Counted from the first letter of the stretch, positions 26,511-34,213 are shown. The stretch: 44,976 bases of DNA from Streptomyces ureilyticus (GCF_011045025.1 NZ_JAAKZX010000064.1:1-44976); one strand, 5' to 3'. A program made the numbers and translations. Notes: a model not told the origin generated them from the sequence alone.

Positions 26511-26543
26511 GTACACCGTGACCCTGGAAGGATCACGGTGTAC
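26511..26543. terminator. hairpin terminator between rsrA and the roadblock gene
   Basis: Arms GTACACCGTGA and TCACGGTGTAC, 11 bp, with an 11-base loop. It separates the convergent sigR-rsrA operon and the minus-strand roadblock-like gene (stop at 26575). Confidence 0.8.
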
Positions 26544-26574
26544 GTACGTCAGCGGGTCCGGCCGAGCCGCCGGT

Positions 26575-26940
26575 TCAGAGTTCCAGGCCGCTCTCGATCC
26601 GCTTCAGGCCGTGCCGGGCCAGTGCCAGGTTGCTGCGGGACCGGTCGAGCGCCAGGTAGAGGAAGAGCGTCCCCTTGCTGCTGGTGAGTGGCCGGATCAG
26701 GTGGTACTGCCTGCCCAGCGTGATCAGGATGTCCTCAATCACGTCGTCCATGGCCAGTGAGGCCAGGGTGCGCATCTTGGAGCGTACGACTTCGGTGTTG
26801 CCGGCCGCCGCGAGCTCCAGGTCGAGGCCTTGGCCGCCGCCCAGCGTGCCGAGTGACATGCCGCTTTCGTAGTCGACGAGGGCCACGCCGATCGCGCCCT
26901 CCACTGCCATGGCTTCCTTGAGCGCGGTATCGATGTTCAT
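26575..26940 (-). CDS. roadblock/LC7-like protein (A)
   Basis: 121-residue single-domain protein with the alpha/beta pattern of roadblock/longin folds: an initial helix, VALVDYESGMSLGTLGGG hairpin, a central helix (DLELAAAGNTEVVRSKMRTL) and two further strands. Small roadblock proteins regulate GTPases such as MglA or the conservon GTPases, but I see no GTPase nearby. The ATG at 26940 has GGGGCAAG upstream. It is divergent from the second roadblock-like gene across a 154-base region containing an inverted repeat with outward-facing TTGAC boxes. The fold assignment is by pattern and should be checked by structure search. Confidence 0.75.
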   Translation of the reverse strand: MNIDTALKEAMAVEGAIGVALVDYESGMSLGTLGGGQGLDLELAAAGNTEVVRSKMRTLASLAMDDVIEDILITLGRQYHLIRPLTSSKGTLFLYLALDRSRSNLALARHGLKRIESGLEL

Positions 26941-27025
26941 GGTCTTGCCCCAATTCCTCGGTGCTGCTGACCGGTCGATGTCCGGCCATCTACGATCGGA
27001 TGCAAGCGCTTGTGGGTCGCAAGCG

Positions 27026-27056
27026 GTCAACTTTGCGGCGAGTTATGCAAGTTGAC
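27026..27056. promoter_or_regulatory. inverted repeat with outward TTGAC boxes between divergent roadblock genes
   Basis: Arms GTCAACTT (27026-27033) and AAGTTGAC (27049-27056) are perfect; allowing one bulged base the match extends inward by GC/GC. Each arm reads TTGAC outward, so both divergent genes could use a -35 box inside a shared operator. A palindrome CAAGCGCTTG at 27003-27012 lies beside it. Confidence 0.5.
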
Positions 27057-27094
27057 GTTCAAAGTACTGTGCGGCCCAGGGAGGTGGAGGGGGA

Positions 27095-27469
27095 ATGGGG
27101 GAAAAAGGTACGGCGCTCCAGGCTTCCCTGGACCGGCTCCTCGATTCCCCGGGAGTCAACGGCGTCGCCCTCATCGACGCGGTCACCGGCCTCACCTACT
27201 GCACCGCGGGAGACATCGCCGAGGCGGGCGACGGGCCGGAGGTCTCCGAGTTCGCCGCCCTCATCGCCGAACGGCTGGGCGCGGCAGGCGCCGACGGGGA
27301 GTTGGAGAGCGTGGTCACCACCAGCACGAAACGCCATCAGGTGCTCTTCTCCGTAGTACGACCCGGGGGTGATCCGCTGATCCTCGCGGCCGGCCTCGAC
27401 CGGGACCGGGCCAATATGGCGCTGGCCCTGCGCAGTCTGGGCGACCGGGCCGCGGAGGTACTGGCGTGA
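27095..27469 (+). CDS. roadblock/LC7-like protein (B)
   Basis: 124 residues with the same arrangement as the divergent neighbour: helix (LQASLDRLLDSPGVNGVALID), a hairpin (GLTYCTAGDI), a central helix and late strands ending in a helix (NMALALRSLGDRAAEV). It is a probable roadblock/longin-fold protein, but the similarity is structural in type rather than a clear sequence match. ATG at 27095 with a GGAGG ribosome-binding site. Its stop overlaps the GTG of the following DUF4388-like gene, so they are translationally coupled and their products probably interact. Confidence 0.75.
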   Translation: MGEKGTALQASLDRLLDSPGVNGVALIDAVTGLTYCTAGDIAEAGDGPEVSEFAALIAERLGAAGADGELESVVTTSTKRHQVLFSVVRPGGDPLILAAGLDRDRANMALALRSLGDRAAEVLA

Positions 27470-28323
27470 CAGCGCCCACGGCACGCAATGTGCCCGCGCT
27501 GCTGCAGGGCCTTCGCACAGAGGGCTTCAGCGGAACGGTGCGCGTCTCCGGCTTACCCGGAGGATCGATTCATCTGCGGAACGGGCTGGTGGGCGCGATC
27601 GAGACGCCAGGGGCTCCGACCGCGACATCGGCGCTGCTCACCGCGGGACGGATCGGTGACGAGGACTGGCTGGCCGCGTGCGCCGCGGAGCCCGACGCGG
27701 ACCGGCTGGGCGGACACCTGGTGGCCGAGGGCCTGATCGGCGCCGCCGAACTCGAAGTCGTCTGCACCGCGGCCGTGTTCGACGCGGCGTTCGCCATGGC
27801 GCTGAGTCCGCCGGGCAGTTGGGAGTTGAGCGACCGGGAGCCCGTACTCCTCGCGGAGCCGGGCGTCGAGCCGCGGCGGCTGACCGAGGAGGCCTCCCGG
27901 CGCATGGCGCTGCTGTCGCGTCTGTGGGGGCCGCCGGGCGAGCTGACACGTGTCCGGCCCGCTCGGGTCGCCGAGGCCGCGCCCCGTGGCTCCGACGGGT
28001 GGCTCGCGCGCCGGCACCGGGATGTGCTGGACAGCGTCAACGGACGTCGTACGCCACGTGACATCGCCTTCGCGCTGGGCCGCGGACTGTACGCGGTCAT
28101 GCTGGACCTGATCCGCCTGGAGGCCCTGCGCCTCGTCCAGTGGGAGACCAGGACCACCGCCGACGGCCGGCCGAGCACCGCGCCTCGTGTGCCGCAGGCC
28201 GAGCCGACCACCGCCGTACGGACCACTGCTGTACGGCCCCCCGAGGCCGCGCCGCTGCCGAAGCGCAGACCCGGCGGCGCGTCCCCCGCACAGGACGTCG
28301 GACAGAAGAAGAAGGGAGGGTAG
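27466..28323 (+). CDS. DUF4388 (PATAN-like) domain protein
   Basis: 285 residues. The N-terminal ~60 residues (VPALLQGLRTEGFSGTVRV then GGSIHLRNGLVGAIETPG) fit the DUF4388/PATAN pattern, which in other bacteria occurs in signalling and motility regulators. The middle is helical with two GHLVAEGLIGAAELE-like segments, as in type IV pilus assembly/GspE N-terminal modules, and the C-terminus is a Pro/Arg tail. The GTG overlaps the upstream stop. Codon 30 is TTA (27553-27555), the rare codon needing the bldA tRNA. The last codon overlaps the start of the Glu/Gln repeat gene, so three genes are tightly coupled. Family assignment moderately sure. Confidence 0.72.
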   Translation: MTAPTARNVPALLQGLRTEGFSGTVRVSGLPGGSIHLRNGLVGAIETPGAPTATSALLTAGRIGDEDWLAACAAEPDADRLGGHLVAEGLIGAAELEVVCTAAVFDAAFAMALSPPGSWELSDREPVLLAEPGVEPRRLTEEASRRMALLSRLWGPPGELTRVRPARVAEAAPRGSDGWLARRHRDVLDSVNGRRTPRDIAFALGRGLYAVMLDLIRLEALRLVQWETRTTADGRPSTAPRVPQAEPTTAVRTTAVRPPEAAPLPKRRPGGASPAQDVGQKKKGG

Positions 28324-28913
28324 TGAGCACCGACGACGACCGAGCGGCACAACCCTGGGAACGCGACGCAGCCGCGCCCCCGCCCGAGCAAGAACCCGAG
28401 CGCGGACAAGAGCAAGAGCAAGAGCAAGACCAGGAACCAGAGCAAGAACCGAAGCAAGACCAGGAACCAGAGCAAGACCAAGAGCAAGACCAGGAACAAG
28501 AGCAAGACCAAGAGCAAGACCAGGAACAAGAGCAAGACCAGGAACAAGAGCAAGAACCGAAGCAAGACCAGGACCAGGAACAAGAGCAAGAACCGAAGCA
28601 AGACCAGGACCAGGAACAAGAGCAAGAACCGAAGCAAGACCAGGACCAGGAGCAAGAACCAGAGCAGGAGCAAGAACGCGAACGAGGCAGCGCCATTACG
28701 GACGCCCGGCCTCCGCCGGAAGCCGAAGCCGGTTCTTCACTCGCACCCCCACCGTTGCCCGTACGCCGACCGCTGCCACGACGCGATGCCGCACCGGCCG
28801 CGCCCGCTCTCCTGTCGACGCTCACGGCCGAGGAACTGGCCGCCGAGGCGCCCTCGGTCGACATGTTGCGGCGCGTCCGCCGGGCGCTGCGGGATCTCCC
28901 GGATACCGACTGA
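28323..28913 (+). CDS. Glu/Gln/Asp repeat-rich protein of unknown function
   Basis: 196 residues. Residues 21-121 are almost only E, Q, D, P and K, arranged as DQEQEQ and KQDQDQEQEQEP units, strongly acidic and probably disordered or coiled-coil. The C-terminal ~35 residues (LLSTLTAEELAAEAPSVDML then RRVRRALRDLP) look like a helical pair and may be the binding part. The GTG at 28323 shares its G with the previous stop. Codons avoid frameshift despite the repeats, and the frame keeps high third-position G/C, so the frame is real; the antisense strand shows a Leu-rich open frame that is a mirror artefact. No family recognised. Confidence 0.7.
   Translation: MSTDDDRAAQPWERDAAAPPPEQEPERGQEQEQEQDQEPEQEPKQDQEPEQDQEQDQEQEQDQEQDQEQEQDQEQEQEPKQDQDQEQEQEPKQDQDQEQEQEPKQDQDQEQEPEQEQERERGSAITDARPPPEAEAGSSLAPPPLPVRRPLPRRDAAPAAPALLSTLTAEELAAEAPSVDMLRRVRRALRDLPDTD
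28560..28667 (+). repeat. 36-bp tandem repeat, about 2.5 copies
   Basis: A 36-base unit beginning AAGCAAGACCAGGACCAGGA encodes KQDQDQEQEQEP. Two perfect copies (28560-28595, 28596-28631) are followed by a partial third. Shorter related units fill 28,400-28,560. Copy number is likely variable between strains. Confidence 0.85.
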
Positions 28914-29003
28914 AATCGCCAGCCTGAAATCCCCGGCCGACTCCGCCGAGCGCGCATCGAACATATCAGCACCGCATATGCCAGGACCCAAGGAGCACCA
29001 ACC

Positions 29004-29393
29004 ATGACCGAAACCCCACCGCCCGATTCCCTGACCGGCATTCTGGCTTCGCTGCGTGAACGGGTGATGGGGGTCTCCGAGAGCGTCCTGTCCACCGTGG
29101 ACGGCCTGCTCGTCGTCGCGGACACCGACACCGTCCACCCCGAGTCCGTCGCCGCCCTCGCCGCCGCGACCCTCGGAGTGGGACGTCGCATGGCTGATAC
29201 CGCCGGTGTCGGTGCGCTCCGCGAGGTGGTGGCCCGCTGCGGTTCGGGTCACGTCATCGTCGTCGCCGTCGGCGACCGTGCCCTGCTCACGGTCAAGGGC
29301 GACGACGGCCTCGATCTCGCCGCGTTCCAGCGTGAGTCTCCGGCCACGGTTGAACAGCTGACCAAGGCACTCGCCTCCGACGTGGCGCGATGA
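29004..29393 (+). CDS. roadblock/LC7 domain protein (C)
   Basis: 129 residues with the clearest roadblock/LC7 match of the three: VSESVLSTVDGLLVVAD at the start, a central helix (PESVAALAAATLGVGRRMAD) and GHVIVVAVGDRALLTVKGDD strands. Such proteins act as partners or activating proteins for Ras-like GTPases. AAGGAG lies nine bases before the ATG. It follows the Glu/Gln repeat gene by 90 bases in the same direction and precedes the TPR gene. No GTPase, DUF742 or sensor kinase gene accompanies it, which separates this locus from classical conservons. Confidence 0.85.
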   Translation: MTETPPPDSLTGILASLRERVMGVSESVLSTVDGLLVVADTDTVHPESVAALAAATLGVGRRMADTAGVGALREVVARCGSGHVIVVAVGDRALLTVKGDDGLDLAAFQRESPATVEQLTKALASDVAR

Positions 29394-29536
29394 GCGGTCT
29401 GACCCCGGTCCAGGCTGGGTAACCCCTGGGTAATGAGCGCCCGTCCGGCCGTACGTGGTTGGATGCGAGGAAGAGGACAACAGGGGGCACAGTCCAGCCC
29501 GAGGCTGCACGCTCTTCGACGAACTGGCAGGCGGGA

Positions 29537-30544
29537 ATGAGGATCTTCGGCAAGGGACGGCACCGGCCCTCCGCCTCATGGCGGCAGGCCACCGACCGCG
29601 CGTTCACGCTGATAGGCGACGGCCGGTACGAGGACGCGGGAGCGCTGCTCACGCGTGCGGCGGACCTGGAGCCCTGGCTGTCCGAGTCCTGGTTCAACCT
29701 CGCTCTGCTGCACAAGTTCCGGCACGACTGGGAGCAGGCGCGGGCCGCGGGCCTCAGGGCCGTGGCGCTGCTCGACCGGGCGACCGGGGCGCCTGACTGG
29801 TGGAACGTGGGCATCGCGGCCACGGCCCTGCAGGACTGGCCCCTCGCCCGCCGGGCCTGGCAGGCGTACGGGCTGAAGGTGCCCGGGGGCACCTACCGGC
29901 CGAAGGGCGGGGGAGGCGTCACCGCCTCCGGGGAACCGGTGGGGATGGAGCTGGGCAGCGCGGCCGTACGGCTGTCGCCCGAGGGGGAGGCCGAGGTCGT
30001 GTGGGGGCGCCGGCTGGACCCGGCCCGGATCGAGGTGCTGTCCATTCCGCTGCCGTCCTCCGGGCGGCGCTGGGGCGAGGTCGTCCTGCACGACGGCGTA
30101 CCGCACGGCGAGCGGACCACGGCCGCCGGGCACGCGTATCCCGTGTTCGACGAGATCGAGCTGTGGGCGCCCTCACCGGTCCCCACCTGGGTCGTACTGC
30201 TGGAAGCGGAGACCGAGGACGACCGGGACGCCCTGGAGCGGCTCGCGGCCGACGCCGGCTTCGCCGCCGAGGACTGGTCGTCCTCGGTGCGGTTGCTGTG
30301 CCGTATGTGCTCGGAGTCCCGCATGCCGTCCGACGAGGGCGACGGCGAGCATCTCGACCCGCACGACCACAGCGAGCCCGGGCATCCCGGGCCCCTCGGC
30401 CATCGCACCGACGGGTCGCTGTGGATGCCCGAGCGGGAGTGCGGGTTGGCTGCGCCGGCCTCGCTGGTGCGAGGTCTGCTCGACGGCTGGGTCGCGGACA
30501 GCCCGGACACCCGTGACTGGCGGGATCTGGAAGAGGTCTGTTAG
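29537..30544 (+). CDS. TPR-repeat protein upstream of def
   Basis: 335-residue protein. The N-terminal half carries two to three tetratricopeptide-like units (ATDRAFTLIGDGRYEDAGAL, then WFNLALLHKFRHDWEQARAA). The C-terminal half is a conserved Streptomyces domain with CRMCSES, a possible metal site that pairs with later Cys/His residues (HLDPHDHSEPGH). No signal peptide. The ATG at 29537 has AGGCGGG seven bases upstream. It is 126 bases upstream of def and may share its transcript. Function unknown. Confidence 0.82.
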   Translation: MRIFGKGRHRPSASWRQATDRAFTLIGDGRYEDAGALLTRAADLEPWLSESWFNLALLHKFRHDWEQARAAGLRAVALLDRATGAPDWWNVGIAATALQDWPLARRAWQAYGLKVPGGTYRPKGGGGVTASGEPVGMELGSAAVRLSPEGEAEVVWGRRLDPARIEVLSIPLPSSGRRWGEVVLHDGVPHGERTTAAGHAYPVFDEIELWAPSPVPTWVVLLEAETEDDRDALERLAADAGFAAEDWSSSVRLLCRMCSESRMPSDEGDGEHLDPHDHSEPGHPGPLGHRTDGSLWMPERECGLAAPASLVRGLLDGWVADSPDTRDWRDLEEVC

Positions 30545-30670
30545 ACGGCTGCGCGCCTTACGGGGGCTGGACGGCTGCGCGGCCTCGCGGGGCGCGGAAA
30601 GCCGCTCAGCCATCGCCGTAGGCTGTACCCGAACTTTTTCTTGAGGATCCCAGGAAGGCAAACGTCGGTC

Positions 30671-31321
30671 ATGGCGCAGCAGGACACCGATCAGCAGCAC
30701 GCGGGCGTGCTCCCCGTGGACGACGACGGCTTCGTCATCGACACCGAGGACTGCGAGGAGCGCGAGGCGGCGTACCGCGAGCGCGGCACCTCGCGGCCCA
30801 TCACGGTCGTCGGGAACCCCGTGCTGCACAAGGAGTGCAAGGACGTCACCGACTTCGGCGACGAACTGGCCAAGCTGGTCGACGACATGTTCGCCAGCCA
30901 GCGCACCGCCGAGGGCGTGGGCCTGGCCGCCAACCAGATCGGCGTCGACCTGAAGGTCTTCGTCTACGACTGCGGGGACGACGAGGGCAAGCGCCACGTC
31001 GGCGTGGTCTGCAACCCCAAGCTGGTGGAGCTGCCCGCCGACCAGCGCCGACTCGACGACGGCAGCGAAGGCTGCCTGTCCGTGCCGACCGCGTACGCGC
31101 CGCTCGCCCGCCCCGATTACGCCGAGGTCACCGGGCAGGACGAGAAGGGCAACCCGATCAAGGTGCGCGGCACGGGCTACTTCGCCCGCTGCCTGCAGCA
31201 CGAGACGGACCACCTGTACGGCTACCTCTACATCGACCGGCTCTCCAAGCGTGAACGCAAGGACGCGCTGCGGCAGATGGCCGAGAACGAGCCGCGCTAC
31301 CCGGTCGTGGCCAACGACTGA
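30671..31321 (+). CDS. def: peptide deformylase
   Basis: 216-residue metalloenzyme removing the formyl group from nascent N-termini. All three signatures are present: GVGLAANQIG at 82-91, EGCLS at 133-137 (metal-ligand Cys) and QHETDH at 176-181 (HExxH). The first ~40 residues are an acidic extension found in Streptomyces deformylases. The ATG at 30671 has AGGAAGG 12 bases upstream. A hairpin at 31435-31462 probably ends the transcript. Confidence 0.96.
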   Translation: MAQQDTDQQHAGVLPVDDDGFVIDTEDCEEREAAYRERGTSRPITVVGNPVLHKECKDVTDFGDELAKLVDDMFASQRTAEGVGLAANQIGVDLKVFVYDCGDDEGKRHVGVVCNPKLVELPADQRRLDDGSEGCLSVPTAYAPLARPDYAEVTGQDEKGNPIKVRGTGYFARCLQHETDHLYGYLYIDRLSKRERKDALRQMAENEPRYPVVAND

Positions 31322-31685
31322 CCCTCCGCGTCCGCCGTCGGTCCTCTGCCGGCCGCCTTCTGAACGATGGCCGAACGGCCGCGACAGGAAACGACAGTTG
31401 GGGCCCACGCGTCCCATGCATCCCTGCGAACCATGCCTGGTCGGAAGTCTCTCCGGCCAGGCTTCGTTCGTGTGTCCGTCGGACGTTCGATCTCTTTCGT
31501 TCACCATAGAACCAAAATGAGTCACGCAAGAGGGCGTTCTCGGCACCATGGGGTAGTGAGGGGAGCAGATCTGTTCCCTAACTGTCGGTTGTGGTGCTTC
31601 ATGGAAGGACGGGGGTGCGCAAACGACACATGCCCAACGCAGCGAAAGGGGCATATGTCAAAAGGCGGCTGAGAGGGGTTTGTTC
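31322..31685. other. 364-base intergenic region upstream of the terpene synthase
   Basis: It contains the def terminator hairpin (31435-31462), a small inverted repeat GTCCGTCGGAC at 31473-31483, and an A/T-richer stretch (31,490-31,680) with TAGAAC at 31507-31512 as a possible -10 box lacking a clear -35 partner. Short open frames here look like shadows. The terpene promoter probably lies in the A/T-rich part. Confidence 0.4.
31435..31462 (+). terminator. terminator hairpin after def
   Basis: GCCTGGTCGGA pairs with TCCGGCCAGGC (one G-T pair, 11 bp) around a six-base loop, and is followed by TTCGTT, about 114 bases after def. Confidence 0.65.
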
Positions 31686-32771
31686 GTGCCTGCTTTCTCA
31701 CAGAGCACCGCAACAACGCACACCCGGGTCGCGGTTCCACCGGCGCTCAATCTCCCGGTGATCGAGGCCCAGTTTCCCCGGCAACTCCATCCGTATTGGC
31801 CCAGGCTTCAGGAGAACACCCGGGCCTGGCTACTGGAAAAGCGCCTGATGTCGCCCGACAAGGTCGCGGCTTACGCCGATGAGCTGTGCTACACGGACCT
31901 GATGGCCGGCTACTACATCGGTGCGCCGGACGACGTACTCCAGGCGATCGCGGACTACAGCGCGTGGTTCTTCGTCTGGGACGACCGGCACGACCGTGAC
32001 GTGATCCACAAAAGGCCGCTGGCCTGGCGGCACCTCAAACACCAGCTGCACGCGGCCCTCGACTCCCCCCAGGACCATCTGCACCACCGGGACCCCGTGG
32101 TCGCGGGGTTCGCGGACAGCATGGTGCGGCTGTACTCGTTCCTGAGCAGGAGGTGGAACGCCCGCTTCGCCCGGCATTTCCACGCCGTCATCGAGGCGTA
32201 CGACCGAGAATTCCACAACCGTACGTCGGGAATCGTCCCCAAAGTCGAGGACTATCTCGCACTGCGGCGGCTGACCTTCGCGCACTGGATCTGGCTCGAT
32301 CTGCTGGAACCGAGCGCGGAGTACGAACTACCCAGCGCCGTACTGAGGAATCCCGCATACCGGCGGGCGGCCTTGCTGTGCCAGGATTTCGCCGCCTGGT
32401 ACAACGATCTGTGCTCACTCCCCAAGGAAATAGCGGGAGATGAGGTCCACAATCTCGGAATCAGCCTCATTCACCATGAAGGGCTGACACTGACCGAGGC
32501 CGTCACGGAAGTACGGCGGCGAGTCCAGGGCACCGTCACCGAATTCCTCCGGGTGGAAAAGGAGGTATTGCGGTACGCGGACCGGCTCGACAACGGATCC
32601 GCGCGCGGTGCCGCATTAGCGGCCGCCGTACGGGCGTGTCTGTTCAATATGCGGAACTGGTTCAGTTCCGTGTACTGGTTCCACCACGAGTCCGGCCGGT
32701 ACGCGGTCGACAGCTGGGACGACCGCTCCACACCGCCCTACGTCAACAATGAAGCGGCAGGTGAGAAATGA
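31686..32771 (+). CDS. cyc1: epi-isozizaene synthase (class I sesquiterpene cyclase)
   Basis: 361 residues, the same length as the S. coelicolor enzyme, converting farnesyl diphosphate to (+)-epi-isozizaene. The Asp-rich motif DDRHD is at 99-103 and the NSE metal triad is N240, S244, E248 in NDLCSLPKE; active-site aromatics F95, F96 and W203 are retained. The C-terminus (DSWDDRSTPPYVNNEAAGEK) is typical. The GTG at 31686 follows GAGAGGGG by eight bases. The gene carries a TTA leucine codon at 32616-32618 (codon 311), so translation should depend on the bldA tRNA. The stop overlaps the P450 start (ATGA), giving coupled translation with CYP170. Confidence 0.96.
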   Translation: MPAFSQSTATTHTRVAVPPALNLPVIEAQFPRQLHPYWPRLQENTRAWLLEKRLMSPDKVAAYADELCYTDLMAGYYIGAPDDVLQAIADYSAWFFVWDDRHDRDVIHKRPLAWRHLKHQLHAALDSPQDHLHHRDPVVAGFADSMVRLYSFLSRRWNARFARHFHAVIEAYDREFHNRTSGIVPKVEDYLALRRLTFAHWIWLDLLEPSAEYELPSAVLRNPAYRRAALLCQDFAAWYNDLCSLPKEIAGDEVHNLGISLIHHEGLTLTEAVTEVRRRVQGTVTEFLRVEKEVLRYADRLDNGSARGAALAAAVRACLFNMRNWFSSVYWFHHESGRYAVDSWDDRSTPPYVNNEAAGEK

Positions 32772-34135
32772 CTGTCGAGTCCGTGAAACCCGCGCCCGCT
32801 GAGGCGCGTGAGCCGCTGGAACCGTCACTCGTCCGGGGCGGGCTCCCCGTTCTCGGCCACAGCTGGAAGATGGTGCGCGACCCGCTGGGGTTCCTCACCC
32901 GGCTGCGCGACCACGGCGACGTCGTACGGATCAGGCTGGGCCCGAAGGCGCTGTACGCAGTCACCACCCCGGAGCTCACCGGAGCCCTGGCGCTCAACGC
33001 CGACTTCGGGATCGGAGGGCCGTTGTGGGACACCCTGGACGTCCTGCTCGGCAAGGGGGTCGCGACCACCGACGGCGCCTTGCACCGGCGCCAGCGCCAG
33101 ACGGTCCAGCCGTCGTTCCGCAAGGATGCGATCCCCCGGTACGAGCAAGTCATGGCCGAAGAGGCACACGCCCTCGCAGAACGCCTGCGGCCAGGTGACA
33201 AGGTCAACATGACGGCGGAGGCGTTCCGCGTCACCGCCCGCGTCATGGCCCGCTGCATGCTGCGGATCGAGGAGACCGACCAACTGGCCGAGCGAGTGCA
33301 CACCGCGCTTGCCACGATCTTCGAGGGCATGTTCCGGCGGATGTTCCTCTCGTTCGGCCCGTTCTACCGGCTGCCGATTCCGTCCCACCGCGAATTCGAC
33401 CGTGCGCTGGCCGAAATGCACCGGCTCGCCGACGAAGTCGTCGCCGAGCGCCGGCTCGCCGTAGACAGGCCCGACTGTTTGCTGACGGCTCTGCTCGAGG
33501 CGAAGGACGAGAATGGCGACCCGATAAGTGATCAGGAGGTGCACGACCAAGCCGTCCAGGTTCTCGTGGCGGGCACGGAAACGACCGGGGCCACGTTGGC
33601 GTGGATCTTGGACTTGCTCGCCGAGTATCCCGAACACGCGGAGCGAGTGAGCGAAGAAGTCAAATCCGTCGTGGGTGACCGTACGGTCACGTTCGGCGAT
33701 ATCAGGAAGCTGACCCACACGAACAATGTCATCACCGAGGCGATTCGCCTGCGGCCCGCGGTCTGGATTCTGATGCGCCGGGCACAGACCGAAACCGAAC
33801 TCGGCGGGTACCGCATTCCGGCCGGTGCGGACGTCGTCTATAGTCCGCTGGCCGTCCAGCGCGATCCGAGGTCGTACGAGCGCCATCTGGAGTTCGACCC
33901 CGACCGCTGGCATCCGGAACGCGCCAAAAACGTCCCGAAGTACGCGATGGCTCCGTTCAGCGTCGGCAACCACAAGTGCCCGGGCGACCACTTCGCGATG
34001 GCCCAACTCGCCATCGTACTGGCGACGTTGATCCCGAGGTTGCGCTTGGAGTACGCGCCCGGGGCGGACCGCTCGACCCGGTTGGGCATCACGCTGCGGC
34101 CGAGGCGGCTGCTGATGAAGGCCGTACCGCGCTGA
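32768..34135 (+). CDS. cyp170A: CYP170-type cytochrome P450 (albaflavenone synthase)
   Basis: 455-residue P450 expected to oxidise epi-isozizaene in two steps to albaflavenol and albaflavenone, as shown for S. coelicolor CYP170A1. The I-helix is AGTETT at 268-273, ExxR is E324-R327 (EAIRLRP), and the heme loop is FSVGNHKCPG with the ligand Cys404. S. coelicolor CYP170A1 also has a second, farnesene-synthase site with an Asp-rich motif; the equivalent here reads DENGD at 247-251. The ATG overlaps the cyc1 stop. A long inverted repeat just after the stop probably terminates this operon. Confidence 0.94.
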   Translation: MTVESVKPAPAEAREPLEPSLVRGGLPVLGHSWKMVRDPLGFLTRLRDHGDVVRIRLGPKALYAVTTPELTGALALNADFGIGGPLWDTLDVLLGKGVATTDGALHRRQRQTVQPSFRKDAIPRYEQVMAEEAHALAERLRPGDKVNMTAEAFRVTARVMARCMLRIEETDQLAERVHTALATIFEGMFRRMFLSFGPFYRLPIPSHREFDRALAEMHRLADEVVAERRLAVDRPDCLLTALLEAKDENGDPISDQEVHDQAVQVLVAGTETTGATLAWILDLLAEYPEHAERVSEEVKSVVGDRTVTFGDIRKLTHTNNVITEAIRLRPAVWILMRRAQTETELGGYRIPAGADVVYSPLAVQRDPRSYERHLEFDPDRWHPERAKNVPKYAMAPFSVGNHKCPGDHFAMAQLAIVLATLIPRLRLEYAPGADRSTRLGITLRPRRLLMKAVPR

Positions 34136-34139
34136 ACCC

Positions 34140-34213
34140 GCGTACCGGCGGGCGCACGTTCAGGCGACCTCGGCGGGCTCGTCCCGCGGGCCCCTGAACG
34201 TGCGCCGGTACGC
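34140..34213. terminator. long inverted repeat, bidirectional terminator overlapping nrdS end
   Basis: Arms at 34140-34164 and 34193-34213 match over 21 bases, with a four-base bulge in the left arm (GCGTACCGGC...CACGTTCAGG). The right arm lies within the last codons of the AraC-type gene, so protein-coding sequence doubles as terminator between the converging P450 and regulator genes. Confidence 0.7.

Noticed and set aside
27570..28673. Leu/Val-rich minus-strand frame resembling a membrane protein over the repeat gene
   Set aside because: It is the complement of CAG/GAG-type repeats, giving Leu/Val/Trp runs by necessity; its other half mirrors the DUF4388-like gene.
28400..28680. CRISPR array
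   Set aside because: Repeats are contiguous, in frame and without unique spacers; it is a coding tandem repeat.
26575..30544. Classical conservon (cvn) operon
   Set aside because: No sensor kinase-like, DUF742 or Ras-like GTPase gene is present; only roadblock-type proteins are shared.
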